A stretch of DNA of 64,000 nucleotides, taken from Gemmatimonadaceae bacterium. Lineage in GTDB: Bacteria > Gemmatimonadota > Gemmatimonadetes > Gemmatimonadales > Gemmatimonadaceae. Every line of letters starts with the position of its first letter. The first letter of the stretch is position 1. Of the stretch, positions 45,297-54,461 are shown piece after piece. The notes under the pieces are model-generated. The model was not told the origin of the DNA. It saw only the letters and a list, made by a program, of their open reading frames with translations, and did no database searches. The stretch spans positions 62,001 through 126,000 of the forward strand of contig JADKJT010000017.1 in the NCBI GenBank assembly GCA_016720905.1, given 5' to 3'. The position numbers were made by a program, and so were the translations under genes.

Positions 45297-45934
45297 GCGT
45301 CGCTGCCGGAAAGGCTGACGGAGGTTGCCGAGTCCGCGTGCTGCAGCAGGGTGAGGACCTCAGCGGCCGTAGTCGCGCCGCGGTCACGCGCATACCAGGT
45401 GCGAATCGCGCGATAACGGTCGGACTTCTCCATCTCCAGTCCGTCGCGTAACACCCACGCTTCCAGCGCCGACGGGCGCGGCCCCCACCAACCGTACTCG
45501 TTGCCGTTGGCGCCGTAGGCGATGACCACCGGGATCGCGCGCGCCGTGCCGGTCAAGTGGGCGTCCATCAACTGGTCATGTTCGTCACGACGGACCACGC
45601 GCAGCACCACCGCCGGCGTCGCCTCTACAAGCCGCATCACCACGGGGATCGTGTGAATGGCGTCGCCGCACCAGTCTTCCAGCAGCACGAGCAGGCGCAG
45701 CGGATGCGCCAGCGACCCGGCGGCGAGGCGATGTGCATCACTGATGCGGGCGAGGCGGCGCGTGGTCATCCACAACTCCTGATGCACGGTGGCCTGCGCG
45801 ATGAAGTCGTCCAGCGACCGCGCGGAGTCCCATGTGGCCTCGTGCATTCGCACCCCAGCTGTCGATACCAGATGCACGCAGCTGCCGACGGGTCGGGGAT
45901 ACTCGCTGGTAAACGACTCGGTGGACTCGGTCAC
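45293..45934 (-). CDS. Thioredoxin-family protein (single-Cys type)
   Basis: A 213-residue protein from GTG 45934, overlapping the DJ-1/PfpI stop (GTGA). LLVLLEDWCGDAIHTIPVVMRL places one cysteine in WCGD, where thioredoxins have WCxxC; this matches the group annotated as thioredoxin family with only one active-site Cys. VVIAYGANGNEYGWWGPRP is conserved in that group. There is no export signal. The role is unknown. It is coupled to the DJ-1/PfpI gene. Confidence 0.75.
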   Translation of the reverse strand: MTESTESFTSEYPRPVGSCVHLVSTAGVRMHEATWDSARSLDDFIAQATVHQELWMTTRRLARISDAHRLAAGSLAHPLRLLVLLEDWCGDAIHTIPVVMRLVEATPAVVLRVVRRDEHDQLMDAHLTGTARAIPVVIAYGANGNEYGWWGPRPSALEAWVLRDGLEMEKSDRYRAIRTWYARDRGATTAAEVLTLLQHADSATSVSLSGSDA

Positions 45935-46446
45935 GGCCGTTCCAGGACCGTCAGCATGGCCCGCGTGAAGGCCGGCAGATCCTTGGGCACTCGCGCGCTC
46001 ACCAGATTGCCGTCGATCACGGACGGCGCGTCGACCCAGGTGGCACCGGCGTTGATCACGTCGTCGCGAATGCCGACCGTCGACGTGAGCGTCCGACCGC
46101 GCACGATGCCTGCTGAAATGAGAATCCACGGCCCGTGACAAATCGTGGCGACCAATCCATTGGCCTCATTGACTGACTGCACCAACCGCAGCACGTGCGG
46201 ATCGCGGCGAAGCTTGTCCGGCGCCCATCCGCCGGGCGCGAGAATGCCGCAGAGTGTGGCCGGGTCGATCTCGTCGGCCGACGCGTCCATGGTGGCCGGA
46301 TAGCCCCACTTGCCCAGATACTTCGTCTCCCCCATGCCGACGAGCGGCGTGTGATAACCGGCTTCTTCGAGTCGAAGCTTGGGATACCAGACTTCCAGGT
46401 CTTCGTATTCGGGTCCGACGAGGATGGCGATCGTGCCGCTTGGCAT
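45931..46446 (-). CDS. DJ-1/PfpI family protein
   Basis: A 171-residue protein from ATG 46446. AILVGPEYEDLEVWYP has the conserved Glu14, and GLVATICHGPWILISAG carries the nucleophile Cys103 followed by His104. VSARVPKDLPAF is typical of PfpI-type class I glutamine-amidotransferase-like proteins (glyoxalase III, deglycase or protease are assigned in different members). It leads the small minus-strand operon with the thioredoxin-like gene. The exact reaction cannot be derived. Confidence 0.88.
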   Translation of the reverse strand: MPSGTIAILVGPEYEDLEVWYPKLRLEEAGYHTPLVGMGETKYLGKWGYPATMDASADEIDPATLCGILAPGGWAPDKLRRDPHVLRLVQSVNEANGLVATICHGPWILISAGIVRGRTLTSTVGIRDDVINAGATWVDAPSVIDGNLVSARVPKDLPAFTRAMLTVLERP

Positions 46447-46833
46447 GCTGGGCGAATGGAGGGGATGATCTATTCTGGGGCGAGGTCACTCGGCGACGTG
46501 ACCGCGAGGGCCGTCGCACCATACCCACCCTTACGGATCTTTGAAGCTAGTCATCGCGATCATCCGTCCGGAAAAGCCAGCCGACGTGATGCGGGCGCGC
46601 GGTGTCGAGGCCGATAGATCATTGCCAGGCCCCTCGACCCCAAAGGTCGCATTCGAACAGGCACACACAAAACCATCCATCCAAGCATTGATCCGAGTGA
46701 ACTTGCTACTCGCCGTTGGCCTTTGGTGACTCGGTCGTCCTGCCGACACACGAGGTGTTGGTGCCTCGCGGGGGAGCGCAGAGTCTGACGGCGCCTACCG
46801 GTGTCTCGCCCGGTGACGCGCCGTCGTGTGGCG
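46447..46833. other. Gene-poor stretch of about 390 bases
   Basis: It separates the DJ-1/PfpI gene from the small membrane protein. The only feature I see is the GlnB-like N-terminal fragment at 46541. Both strands have short open frames with no recognisable similarity. GTGACGC (46813-46819) pairs with GCGTCAC (46831-46837), possibly a terminator for the small membrane gene on the minus strand. Confidence 0.5.
46541..46729 (+). pseudogene. GlnB-like N-terminal fragment
   Basis: A 62-codon open frame from TTG 46541 begins KLVIAIIRPEKPADVMRA, which is very close to the first strand and helix of P-II nitrogen regulators. After residue 19 the similarity stops: the rest (GVEADRSLPGPSTPKVAF onward) has no P-II features such as the T-loop RGxxxxYRG. 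A gene remnant truncated by a rearrangement is the simplest reading; the short match could also be fortuitous. Confidence 0.45.
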
Positions 46834-46992
46834 TCACTTCTTGGCGAACGCGTCCTGGACCCAGGTAAGCGGGATCATGAACAGCGGCGTCAGCAGCAGT
46901 CCGAGCAAGATGTTGATCCACGTGATCGCCATATAATAGGCGGTCATGCCGAGCGCTGCCCAGATGGTGCCGAATACTCCGTGATGTTCCAC
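46834..46992 (-). CDS. Small membrane protein, unknown function
   Basis: A 52-residue protein. GTG 46992 is preceded by GGAGAG at a spacing of about six. The protein has EHHGVFGTIWAALGMTAYYM and then WINILLGLLLTPLFMIPL, hence one or two transmembrane helices, and ends VQDAFAKK. I do not recognise a family. It stands alone on the minus strand between the GlnB-like fragment and tilS. The frame extends upstream, but the SD favours this start. Confidence 0.6.
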   Translation of the reverse strand: MEHHGVFGTIWAALGMTAYYMAITWINILLGLLLTPLFMIPLTWVQDAFAKK

Positions 46993-47326
46993 GACGTTCT
47001 CTCCGACGAAGTGCGGGCAATCGCGCGAACCCGTGGCGCGACCGCAGGAAGTGCGCGGGTAGGATAGCCGAGTTGCCGCCGCGAAGGTAGGGGGGTGATC
47101 GATACCGAGCACCCCGATGGTTTGTGTCCAGTGGCCGGTACCCAGTTGACGGCGGGAGTTCAGTGGGCAATCAGTCAGTGATGACGTCTGAAGATCGGCC
47201 CATGGGCGGTGGGCGGGCATCGGTGACTGACGATTCGTCGCACGCAGGGTCGGGGATACGGTACCCACGGCAGCGCTGCTCCGCGCGTCACTCGACGTCG
47301 CGCTCAGCCGGTCCTCGGGCCCGCTG

Positions 47327-48592
47327 GTGTTGGCGGTGTCCGGCGGCCGGGATTCCATGACCATGATGCACGCGTTCGCGCGGTGGGCGCCCGATCGGTT
47401 GGCCGCCGTGGCGACGTTTGATCACGGCACGGGTGGGTATGCCACGGACGCCGCCGCCCACGTGGCAGCCGCCGCACGTCGACTGGGGTTGACCGTGGTG
47501 CGGGAGCGGGCGCGTCAGCCGGCGCACTCGGAGGCGGCCTGGCGTGAGGCACGCTGGCGTTTCCTGCGGCGCGTGGCGCGCGCGTTCGGCGCCCGGGTCG
47601 CCACGGCGCACACGCGGGACGATCAGGTGGAAACGATCGTGATGCGCCTGTTGCGCGGGTCCGGTCCGCGAGGCTTGGCGTCGCTCGCTGCGCCATCGGA
47701 CATCGTTCGTCCATGGCTTTCCGTCTCCCGCGCCGAGGTTGCTGGTTGGGCGGCGGCCGAGTCGATCGATTTTCTGGAAGATCCCATGAATGCGTCCCTC
47801 GGCTTTCAACGCGGGCGAGTGCGTCACGATCTATTGCCGGCGTTCGAGCGAACGCGGTCAGGCTTTGCGTCAACGATGATTGCCCTTGGTGAGCGCGCCG
47901 CGGCCTGGCGACGGGACGTGGAGGCGTATGTCGAGTCGCTGGATGTCAGTCCCGTACGCGCCGGCATCGTGCGGGTTGATGTCGATGCGTTCGATGCCAC
48001 GACGGACGCTGGGCGGGCCGTTCTGTGGCCCGCTTGCTTTGCGCGCATCGACGTGGTGCTCGATGCGCGGGGAACTCGTGAACTCGTCCGGTTTAGCACG
48101 TCGCGTCGTCGTGGTGCTTATGTGGTGGTGGCCGGAGGCGCGGTTGCGATGCGCGTCGGTGTCGGCGCGCATGAGCAATTCGAATTGCGCCGCCCGCCTC
48201 CCACGCCAACGGGGGAGTGGAGCTGGGCCGGTGTTGCGGGCCACGTCCCGTCACGACTCGGTGGCTGGCGGTTTCACCGGCTCTCCCCGACGGATGCCCG
48301 GGCCGCGTCAACCGATCCGCGCGTGTTCGGTCTCCCGGTCGGTGCGGACGTCACACTGCGCAACTGGCGTTCGGGCGATCGTATCCAAACCGCCGGTGCT
48401 CCGGCGGGGCGGCGCGTGACACGATACTTTTCAGATGCACACGTTCCCGCACTTGACCGGTCGGGCTGGCCGGTCGTCCTCGTGGGAGATGCGCTCTTGT
48501 GCGTTCCTGGACTTTGCCGCTCCCTTGCGGCCCCGCACCGGCCGGGATGGCCGGACTCGATCTGGTATCGGTGTGAGCGCGAGCCCGACTGA
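47327..48592 (+). CDS. tilS: tRNA(Ile)-lysidine synthase
   Basis: An enzyme of about 421 residues from the GTG at 47327 that attaches lysine to C34 of tRNA-Ile(CAU). The PP-loop is LAVSGGRDSMTMMH, and TAHTRDDQVETIVMRLLRGSG, with RPWLSVSRAEV and FLEDPMN, completes the N-terminal ATP-PPase domain; a C-terminal domain includes VTLRNWRSGDRIQ. The true start is probably upstream: in this frame VPTAALLRASLDVALSRSSGPL is typical for TilS but has no start codon back to a stop at 47228. Restoring one base in the four-G run 47252-47255 would connect it to GTG 47223 or ATG 47181. It overlaps hpt by 20 bases. Confidence 0.88.
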   Translation: MLAVSGGRDSMTMMHAFARWAPDRLAAVATFDHGTGGYATDAAAHVAAAARRLGLTVVRERARQPAHSEAAWREARWRFLRRVARAFGARVATAHTRDDQVETIVMRLLRGSGPRGLASLAAPSDIVRPWLSVSRAEVAGWAAAESIDFLEDPMNASLGFQRGRVRHDLLPAFERTRSGFASTMIALGERAAAWRRDVEAYVESLDVSPVRAGIVRVDVDAFDATTDAGRAVLWPACFARIDVVLDARGTRELVRFSTSRRRGAYVVVAGGAVAMRVGVGAHEQFELRRPPPTPTGEWSWAGVAGHVPSRLGGWRFHRLSPTDARAASTDPRVFGLPVGADVTLRNWRSGDRIQTAGAPAGRRVTRYFSDAHVPALDRSGWPVVLVGDALLCVPGLCRSLAAPHRPGWPDSIWYRCEREPD

Positions 48593-49154
48593 CGTAAATG
48601 CAGCCAGCAGCCTTCCGGCTGATCCTCGCCTCGATGGGCGCGCGGTCAATCGCGTCGTCTTCGACGCGGCCACCATCGAGCGACGGGTCAGCGAGCTCGG
48701 CGCCGACATCACCGCCGCCTACCCGGATGGCGACCTGCTCGTATTGGGCCTGCTCAAGGGCAGTTTCATCTTTCTGAGCGATCTGGTGCGGCACGTCGCC
48801 CGGCCGCTGCAAGTCGATTTTCTGGTCGCATCGTCCTACGGGGAAGCCATGGAGTCCAGCGGGGTCGTGCGCCTGCTCTACGATCCGGAAACCCAATTGG
48901 AGGGTAAACACATTCTGTTGGTGGAAGACATCGTCGATTCCGGTCGGACCCTGAACCGACTCGTCGACCTGTTGACAGAGCGGCAGCCGCGCTCGCTCGA
49001 AATCTGCGCCCTGTTGCACAAGCACATCGCGACCGAATTGAGGCACCCCACGCGGTTCGTCGGGTTTGACGCGCCGCACGAGTTTCTGGTGGGCTACGGA
49101 TTGGACCATGCCGAGAACTTCCGGCATCTGCCGTATGTCGCCAGCCTGCAGTAA
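48573..49154 (+). CDS. hpt: Hypoxanthine phosphoribosyltransferase
   Basis: A 193-residue purine-salvage enzyme that makes IMP/GMP from hypoxanthine/guanine and PRPP. GTG 48573 lies inside the 3' end of tilS. LLVLGLLKGSFIFLSDLVRH and the PRPP motif HILLVEDIVDSGRTL (residues 113-127) are diagnostic, as is VGYGLDHAENFRHLPYVA at the C-terminus. The order tilS-hpt-ftsH is widespread in bacteria and supports all three calls. Confidence 0.93.
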   Translation: MSASPTDVNAASSLPADPRLDGRAVNRVVFDAATIERRVSELGADITAAYPDGDLLVLGLLKGSFIFLSDLVRHVARPLQVDFLVASSYGEAMESSGVVRLLYDPETQLEGKHILLVEDIVDSGRTLNRLVDLLTERQPRSLEICALLHKHIATELRHPTRFVGFDAPHEFLVGYGLDHAENFRHLPYVASLQ

Positions 49155-49190
49155 TCCCGATCCATCAATAGCAGGAACGCGCTACTCTAC

Positions 49191-51179
49191 ATGCCAGCAC
49201 CCATGACGCCGAATCCCAAGAAGCCCATCAACTGGGCGCGACACTCCAAGACGCTGTCTTTCTGGATCCTCGTGATCCTCATCCCGGTGGCGTTCCTGAC
49301 GTGGTCGGGAGGACGGCAAGTCCAGTCGCCCGAGATCACCTACACGCAGTATCGCCAGCAACTCGAGCTGGGCAACGTGAAAGCGGTCACGTTCCAGCCG
49401 GACAACGTCATGCTTGGCGTGTTCAATCAATCGGTCAAGGTTGGACCGCGCGATTCGCGGAACTTCACCGTGCGGATCCCGCAGGGGCTGGCGGCGGCCG
49501 AGTCCGATCGCCTGTACGCGCGCGGGGCCCAGGTGTCGGCGCAGGAAGCGCGGGCCAACTTCGGCAGCCTGCTCATCACCATCCTGCCGTATGTCCTGCT
49601 GATCGGTTTCTGGATCTTCCTGTTCCGGCAGATGCAGTCAGGTGGCAACAAGGCGTTCTCGTTCGGCAAGAGCAAAGCCAAGCTGCTCACGGGCGATACG
49701 CCCAAGATCACGTTTGCGGATGTGGCCGGCGCCGACGAGGCCAAAGTCGAGTTGCAGGAAATCATCGAGTTCCTGAAGGACCCGCAGAAGTTCACCAAGC
49801 TGGGTGGACGATTGCCCAAGGGCGCGCTGCTCGTCGGCCCGCCGGGTACCGGCAAGACGCTGCTGGCACGCGCGGTGGCCGGCGAAGCCGGACGCCCGTT
49901 CTTCTCCATGTCGGGTTCCGATTTCGTCGAAATGTTTGTCGGCGTCGGCGCGTCTCGCGTGCGCGACCTGTTCGAACAGGGCAAGGCGCAGGCGCCGTGC
50001 ATCATCTTCATCGATGAAATCGACGCCGTCGGTCGCCACCGTGGCGGCGGTATCGGCGGTGGCCACGACGAGCGCGAGCAAACGCTCAACCAGTTGCTGG
50101 TGGAGATGGATGGCTTCGAGTCCAACGACGGCGTGATCCTGATTGCCGCCACCAATCGTCCCGATGTGCTCGATCCCGCGCTGCTGCGACCCGGTCGATT
50201 CGACCGGCAGATCGTAGTCGACCTGCCCGATTTGCGCGGCCGCGACGGCATCTTGAAAGTGCATCTGCGCAACAAGCCGCAGGCGGACGACGTGAGTGTG
50301 ACCGCGCTCGCGCGCGGCACGCCGGGAATGGCAGGCGCTGATCTGGCCAACCTCGTCAACGAAGGCGCGCTGCTGGCGGCCCGGAAGGGGCATGACAAGA
50401 TCTACATGAGTGATCTTGAAGAGGCGAAGGATCGCGTCATGCTGGGTGCCGAACGCAAGTCGCTGGTCATGAAGGATGACGAACGTCGGCTCACCGCTTT
50501 CCATGAAGCGGGCCACGCCGTCTGTGCCATGGTGGTGAAAGGCAATGACCCGTTGCACAAGGTCACCATTGTGCCACGCGGGCGTGCCCTGGGTCTGGCG
50601 TTCACCTTGCCCGAGGACGATCGCGTGTCCGTCACGCGCGAACAGCTGGAAGCGCGGTTGGTGATGGCGTACGGTGGTCGCGCGGCGGAAGAAATCGTAT
50701 TCGGACGCGATCGGGTCACCACAGGCGCGGCCAGCGATATCCAGCAGGCCACCGGCATTGCCCGTCGCTACGTCACGCAGTGGGGACTGTCCGATGCCAT
50801 CGGACCGATCCTGGTTGGCGACAACGAGCAGGAGCTCTTTCTCGGTCGTGAGCTGCAGTCCCGTCGCGAAGTGTCCGAGCAGACGGCGCAGCTGGTTGAT
50901 GCGGAAGTGAAGCGGGTGGTCACCGAAGCCCACGCGCGAGCGGTCTCGGTATTGACGGAGAATCGGGCGCTGCTGGATATCGTGGCCACGCAGCTGCTTG
51001 AACGCGAGACGCTCACGCGTGAAGACATCCTGGTGCTCAAGGCGGGCAAGGAACTGCCGCCCCGGTTGCCACCCGATGCCCCGCCTGCCTCGGCGTATGG
51101 CGCGCTGCCGACCATGACGCCAACGCCGCGTCCGGCGGCTCCGCCGCTGCTGGGTGGTCCTGAGGTCGCACCCGCCTGA
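49191..51179 (+). CDS. ftsH: ATP-dependent zinc metalloprotease FtsH
   Basis: A 662-residue inner-membrane AAA+ protease. TMs lie at about 22-40 and 124-142 (LLITILPYVLLIGFWIFLF) around the periplasmic domain. The ATPase has Walker A GPPGTGKT (216-223), Walker B IIFIDEIDAVG, and the second region of homology with LLRPGRFDRQI. The zinc site is HEAGH (His438, Glu439, His442). It degrades membrane proteins and regulators. It is 36 bases after hpt. The C-terminal tail is Pro/Ala-rich (residues about 620-662) as is usual. Confidence 0.96.
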   Translation: MPAPMTPNPKKPINWARHSKTLSFWILVILIPVAFLTWSGGRQVQSPEITYTQYRQQLELGNVKAVTFQPDNVMLGVFNQSVKVGPRDSRNFTVRIPQGLAAAESDRLYARGAQVSAQEARANFGSLLITILPYVLLIGFWIFLFRQMQSGGNKAFSFGKSKAKLLTGDTPKITFADVAGADEAKVELQEIIEFLKDPQKFTKLGGRLPKGALLVGPPGTGKTLLARAVAGEAGRPFFSMSGSDFVEMFVGVGASRVRDLFEQGKAQAPCIIFIDEIDAVGRHRGGGIGGGHDEREQTLNQLLVEMDGFESNDGVILIAATNRPDVLDPALLRPGRFDRQIVVDLPDLRGRDGILKVHLRNKPQADDVSVTALARGTPGMAGADLANLVNEGALLAARKGHDKIYMSDLEEAKDRVMLGAERKSLVMKDDERRLTAFHEAGHAVCAMVVKGNDPLHKVTIVPRGRALGLAFTLPEDDRVSVTREQLEARLVMAYGGRAAEEIVFGRDRVTTGAASDIQQATGIARRYVTQWGLSDAIGPILVGDNEQELFLGRELQSRREVSEQTAQLVDAEVKRVVTEAHARAVSVLTENRALLDIVATQLLERETLTREDILVLKAGKELPPRLPPDAPPASAYGALPTMTPTPRPAAPPLLGGPEVAPA

Positions 51180-51223
51180 CGCCTCTGGTCAGGCGGAACG
51201 GAGCTGACGGCGCGCGGTCCCCC

Positions 51224-53051
51224 GTGCGCCGCGGCGTCCGACTACCGTCCGCGCTCGTGGCGGGCGGAGTTGCCGGTGTCGTGTTGTTCGCCACCTATCT
51301 CTCCACGGCCGCTCCCGACCTCACATTCTGGGACGCGGCGGAGTTTGCGACGGCGGCAAATACCCTTGGCATTCCGCACCCACCCGGCACACCCCTGTGG
51401 GTGATGATCGGCCGCGTGGCGGCGCTGGTGTTCAGCAGTGCCGGGCCGGTGCGATCGGTGACATTGCTGTCGGTGTTGGCCAGTGCACTGGCCGGTGGTG
51501 TCGGGGCGGCACTGGCCACGCGATGGCTCGGCACTCGCGGCGCCGTTGCGGCCGCCGTGTCTGCCGGCACCATGATGAGTGTGTGGGCCAACGCCACCGA
51601 GACGGAAGTGTATGCGGTGGCCTTGCTCTTCTCGCTGATGCTGTTGGCCGCCGGCGAATGCGCCGGCCGCCATGACGCACCGGCGGAATCTCGTACACGT
51701 TGGCGCGCCATCATGGTGCTGCTGGTGGCCCTGGCCGTGCCGCTCCATCTGAGCGTGCTGGTGGCACTCCCGGCAGCGGTGGCGTTGGCCTGGCGCGGCG
51801 AGGCACCAACGTGGCGTGATCTGGTTGCCTGGGTCGCGCTGCTGATGTTGGGGCTGTCGGCCACCGCAATCCTGCCGATGTTGTCGGCGCGCGCCCCAAC
51901 TCGATTCCGGCCATCCCGTCACGCTCCGTGCATTGATGGACGTGTTGCAGCGCACGCAGTATGCCGTCGCGGGATTGTGGCCGCGCGTGGCGCCGCTCTG
52001 GCTGCAACTGGGCAACGTGTTTGAGTGGGCGGACTGGCAAGTGGCGTACGGACTGCATCCCGAACCACCGCCGGCGCTGGCTCGCTCGCTGCTGTCCGTC
52101 GCGTGGGCGTGGCTGGGCATGCTTGGACTCCGGACATTCTGGCGGCACGAACTCCGCGTCGGGCGCGCGATGCTGCTCCTGCTGCTCAGCGGCACCTTTG
52201 GTGTGGCGGTATGGCTCAACATGCACGCCGGGCCCTCCTATGGCGTGGGGGTACTACCAGCCGGCGCGGTGCATGAAGCACGCGAGCGCGACTACTTCTT
52301 CGTGCTGGGATTCTGGTGCTGGGGATTGTGCGCCGGTGCCGGGATGACGGCCATCGCCAGGCAGTTTGAACGACGCTGGTCTCGACCACTGGCCGTACTG
52401 CCCTTTGCGCTGGCCGCGGTGCCGTTGCTGGCCAATCGACCAGTCATGGATCGCACGCGCGAGCCGGTCGCGACCCTTCCGCGTACGTTGGCGCGTCTGC
52501 TCCTGGACGCCGTGCCATCAGGTGGCGTGCTCTACACAGCCGGCGACAACGATTCGTTTCCGCTGTGGTATCTGCAGCAGGTGGAGCATGTGCGGCCCGA
52601 TGTTACGGTCATCACGGTTCCGCTCTTGGGTGCCCGTTGGTATCGCGATCAACTGGTGCGACGAGATGCTTTGCTGCCCGACAAGGCCATTGATCAGTGG
52701 TCTGGTCTGGGTGCGGTCCTGCATGCGACGTCTTTGCGCGCCGGTCTGGCCGGTCGACCGATCCGGGTCAGTGTGCTGCTCTCCGCCGGTGATCGGCGCC
52801 TGATCGAACCCAGCGCGGGTTGGGCACTGGAGGGTCTTGTCTATGCCCCCAGCTATCAGTTGGTATCGGGGACCGTGGGGCTCACGTTACCAACGCTCAT
52901 TCGCGCGGGTGAACAGGTGCCACCGTCGGCGCTGGGAGCGCTGCCGACCGACGCCGACCCGGCGGCCGAGCAAGTGCAGGGGATGCTGCGTTGCACACAG
53001 GTGCGGACACTGACGGACCCGTTACTTGTGGCCACCTGTAACGGTAGCTAA
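51224..53051 (+). pseudogene. DUF2723 multi-span membrane protein, broken by one frameshift
   Basis: Two frames make one protein of about 609 codons. From GTG 51224 there are GVVLFATYLSTAAPDLTFWDAAEF and IPHPPGTPLWVMIGR, the signature start of DUF2723 (GT117), followed by a series of TMs up to ILPMLSAR. The second frame takes over with LDSGHPVTLRALMDVLQRTQY, further TMs, RERDYFFVLGFWCWG and GDNDSFPLWYLQQVEHVRPDV, all family hallmarks. The frame change fits one extra base at the CCCC run 51893-51896. Members are large glycan-modifying or O-mannosylation-like membrane enzymes; activity here is not known. Confidence 0.8.
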
Positions 53052-53062
53052 GTTCTTATGCT

Positions 53063-53779
53063 ATGCCAATTTCGGACTCCACGGTCTCTCGGTTCGACGC
53101 GGAGGTTTCGTCGCGGGTGGTCGAGGTCCGCGAGCGTATCGCGGCGGCGACCGCGCGAGGCGGGCATGGACAGGCGGTGACCTTGGTGGCGGTGACGAAG
53201 ACGCACGGTCCCGAAGCGGTCCTGGCGGCATGGCGTGCCGGTGTGCATGACGTCGGTGAGAACCGCGTGCAGGAAGCGGAAGACAAAATGGCTCGGGTCG
53301 ACGTGCCGGTGCGCTGGCACTTGATCGGTCATCTGCAACGCAACAAGGCCAGGGCGGCGACGCGCTTTGCGTTGGTGCATGGCGTGGATAGCGAACGACT
53401 GGCCGACGCGCTGGATCAGGCGGCGCGTGCGGCCGCACGGACGCTCGACGTCCTGATGCAGGTGAATATCAGCGGTGAAGACACCAAGAGCGGCGTCGAA
53501 CCTGGCGCCGTTTCGGCACTCGCGGAACGATGGCACGCCTTGCGAAATCTGCGGGTGATGGGTGCCATGGTGATGGCGCCGCTTGACGCACCGGAGGCCG
53601 TGTTGCGCGCAGTGTTTGCCGGGGCCCGGCACGCCCGGACGGTGTTGCAGCACGCGGGACATCCGGCGCCGTGGCTCTCCATGGGGATGTCCGGGGACTA
53701 CGAAATCGCGATTGAGGAAGGGGCCACGCACGTGCGGCTGGGCACGGTACTCTTCGGCAGTCGGGTGTCGCCGACGTGA
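53063..53779 (+). CDS. YggS/PROSC-family PLP homeostasis protein
   Basis: A 238-residue PLP-binding TIM-barrel protein of the alanine-racemase fold. The PLP lysine is Lys46 in LVAVTKTHG. GENRVQEAEDK, WHLIGHLQRNKAR and SMGMSGDYEIAIEEGATHVRLGTVLFG are the conserved blocks. It binds and probably buffers free PLP rather than catalysing a known reaction. It starts 11 bases after the DUF2723 stop and 43 bases before divIVA, the usual neighbour of yggS in many genomes. Confidence 0.93.
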   Translation: MPISDSTVSRFDAEVSSRVVEVRERIAAATARGGHGQAVTLVAVTKTHGPEAVLAAWRAGVHDVGENRVQEAEDKMARVDVPVRWHLIGHLQRNKARAATRFALVHGVDSERLADALDQAARAAARTLDVLMQVNISGEDTKSGVEPGAVSALAERWHALRNLRVMGAMVMAPLDAPEAVLRAVFAGARHARTVLQHAGHPAPWLSMGMSGDYEIAIEEGATHVRLGTVLFGSRVSPT

Positions 53780-53822
53780 TGTCACCGCACCTTCCTTTCG
53801 GCGCTCATTTCCGGAGCAACGC

Positions 53823-54461
53823 ATGACGGACGACGCCTTTCATCTGACGGCCCTCGATGTCAGACGCTATGACTTTGGCAACGCGCTGCGTGGCTACGAT
53901 CGCGCGCGCGTCGACCAGTTCCGCGATCAGGTGGCCGAGGAAATTGAACGACTGACGCGCGCGAATCAGGAGCTTGACCAGAAGGCGCGGAATTTCCACG
54001 AACAGCTGAAATCGTTTCGCGATCGCGACAAGGCACTCAACGATGCGTTGGTGAGTGCCCAGCAACTGCGCGGCGAGATCCGCGAACAGGCGGAACGGGA
54101 AGCGCAACTGATCGTGCGGGAAGCGCGCGCCGAAGCCGACAAGGGGCTGCAACAAGTGCGGGATGATGTGCGCCGCGCGCAGGACGCGCTGCAGCAGTTG
54201 TGGCGCACGCGACGCGGGTATCTGGCGCAATTGCGGAATCAGGTCGAACGGCAACTCACCGAGCTGGTGGCCTCAGAAGAGGAACCACCTCCGCCCGGCG
54301 TGCAGACGCGCGAGGGGCGCGGCGCGCCGGCCGCCGACGCGTCGCCGTCGGCGGCGCCGGATATCCCCCCCGAAACGGAACCCATGCTCAAGGAGCTGCG
54401 CGAACTGCCACCGCGTGGCAGTGCTCCGACCCCATCGTGGCTGGACGTGGTGGACGATTGA
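53823..54461 (+). CDS. divIVA: DivIVA-domain protein
   Basis: A 212-residue protein from ATG 53823 with GGAG about 10 bases upstream. LTALDVRRYDFGNALRGYDRARVDQFRDQ matches the DivIVA N-terminal lipid-binding region (LTPxDVxxxxFxxxxxGYdxxeVdxFLd). Residues about 45-150 are a coiled coil. The tail is Pro/Ala-rich, unlike short DivIVA proteins. In Gram-negatives such proteins are placed next to yggS; here the start is coupled to the PNP gene via TTGA. A polar or septal role is inference. Confidence 0.85.
   Translation: MTDDAFHLTALDVRRYDFGNALRGYDRARVDQFRDQVAEEIERLTRANQELDQKARNFHEQLKSFRDRDKALNDALVSAQQLRGEIREQAEREAQLIVREARAEADKGLQQVRDDVRRAQDALQQLWRTRRGYLAQLRNQVERQLTELVASEEEPPPPGVQTREGRGAPAADASPSAAPDIPPETEPMLKELRELPPRGSAPTPSWLDVVDD

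Noticed and set aside
46447..46840. tRNA or small RNA gene in the gene-poor gap
   Set aside because: No cloverleaf or T-loop consensus (GTTCGAATC) was found; only one short hairpin is present.
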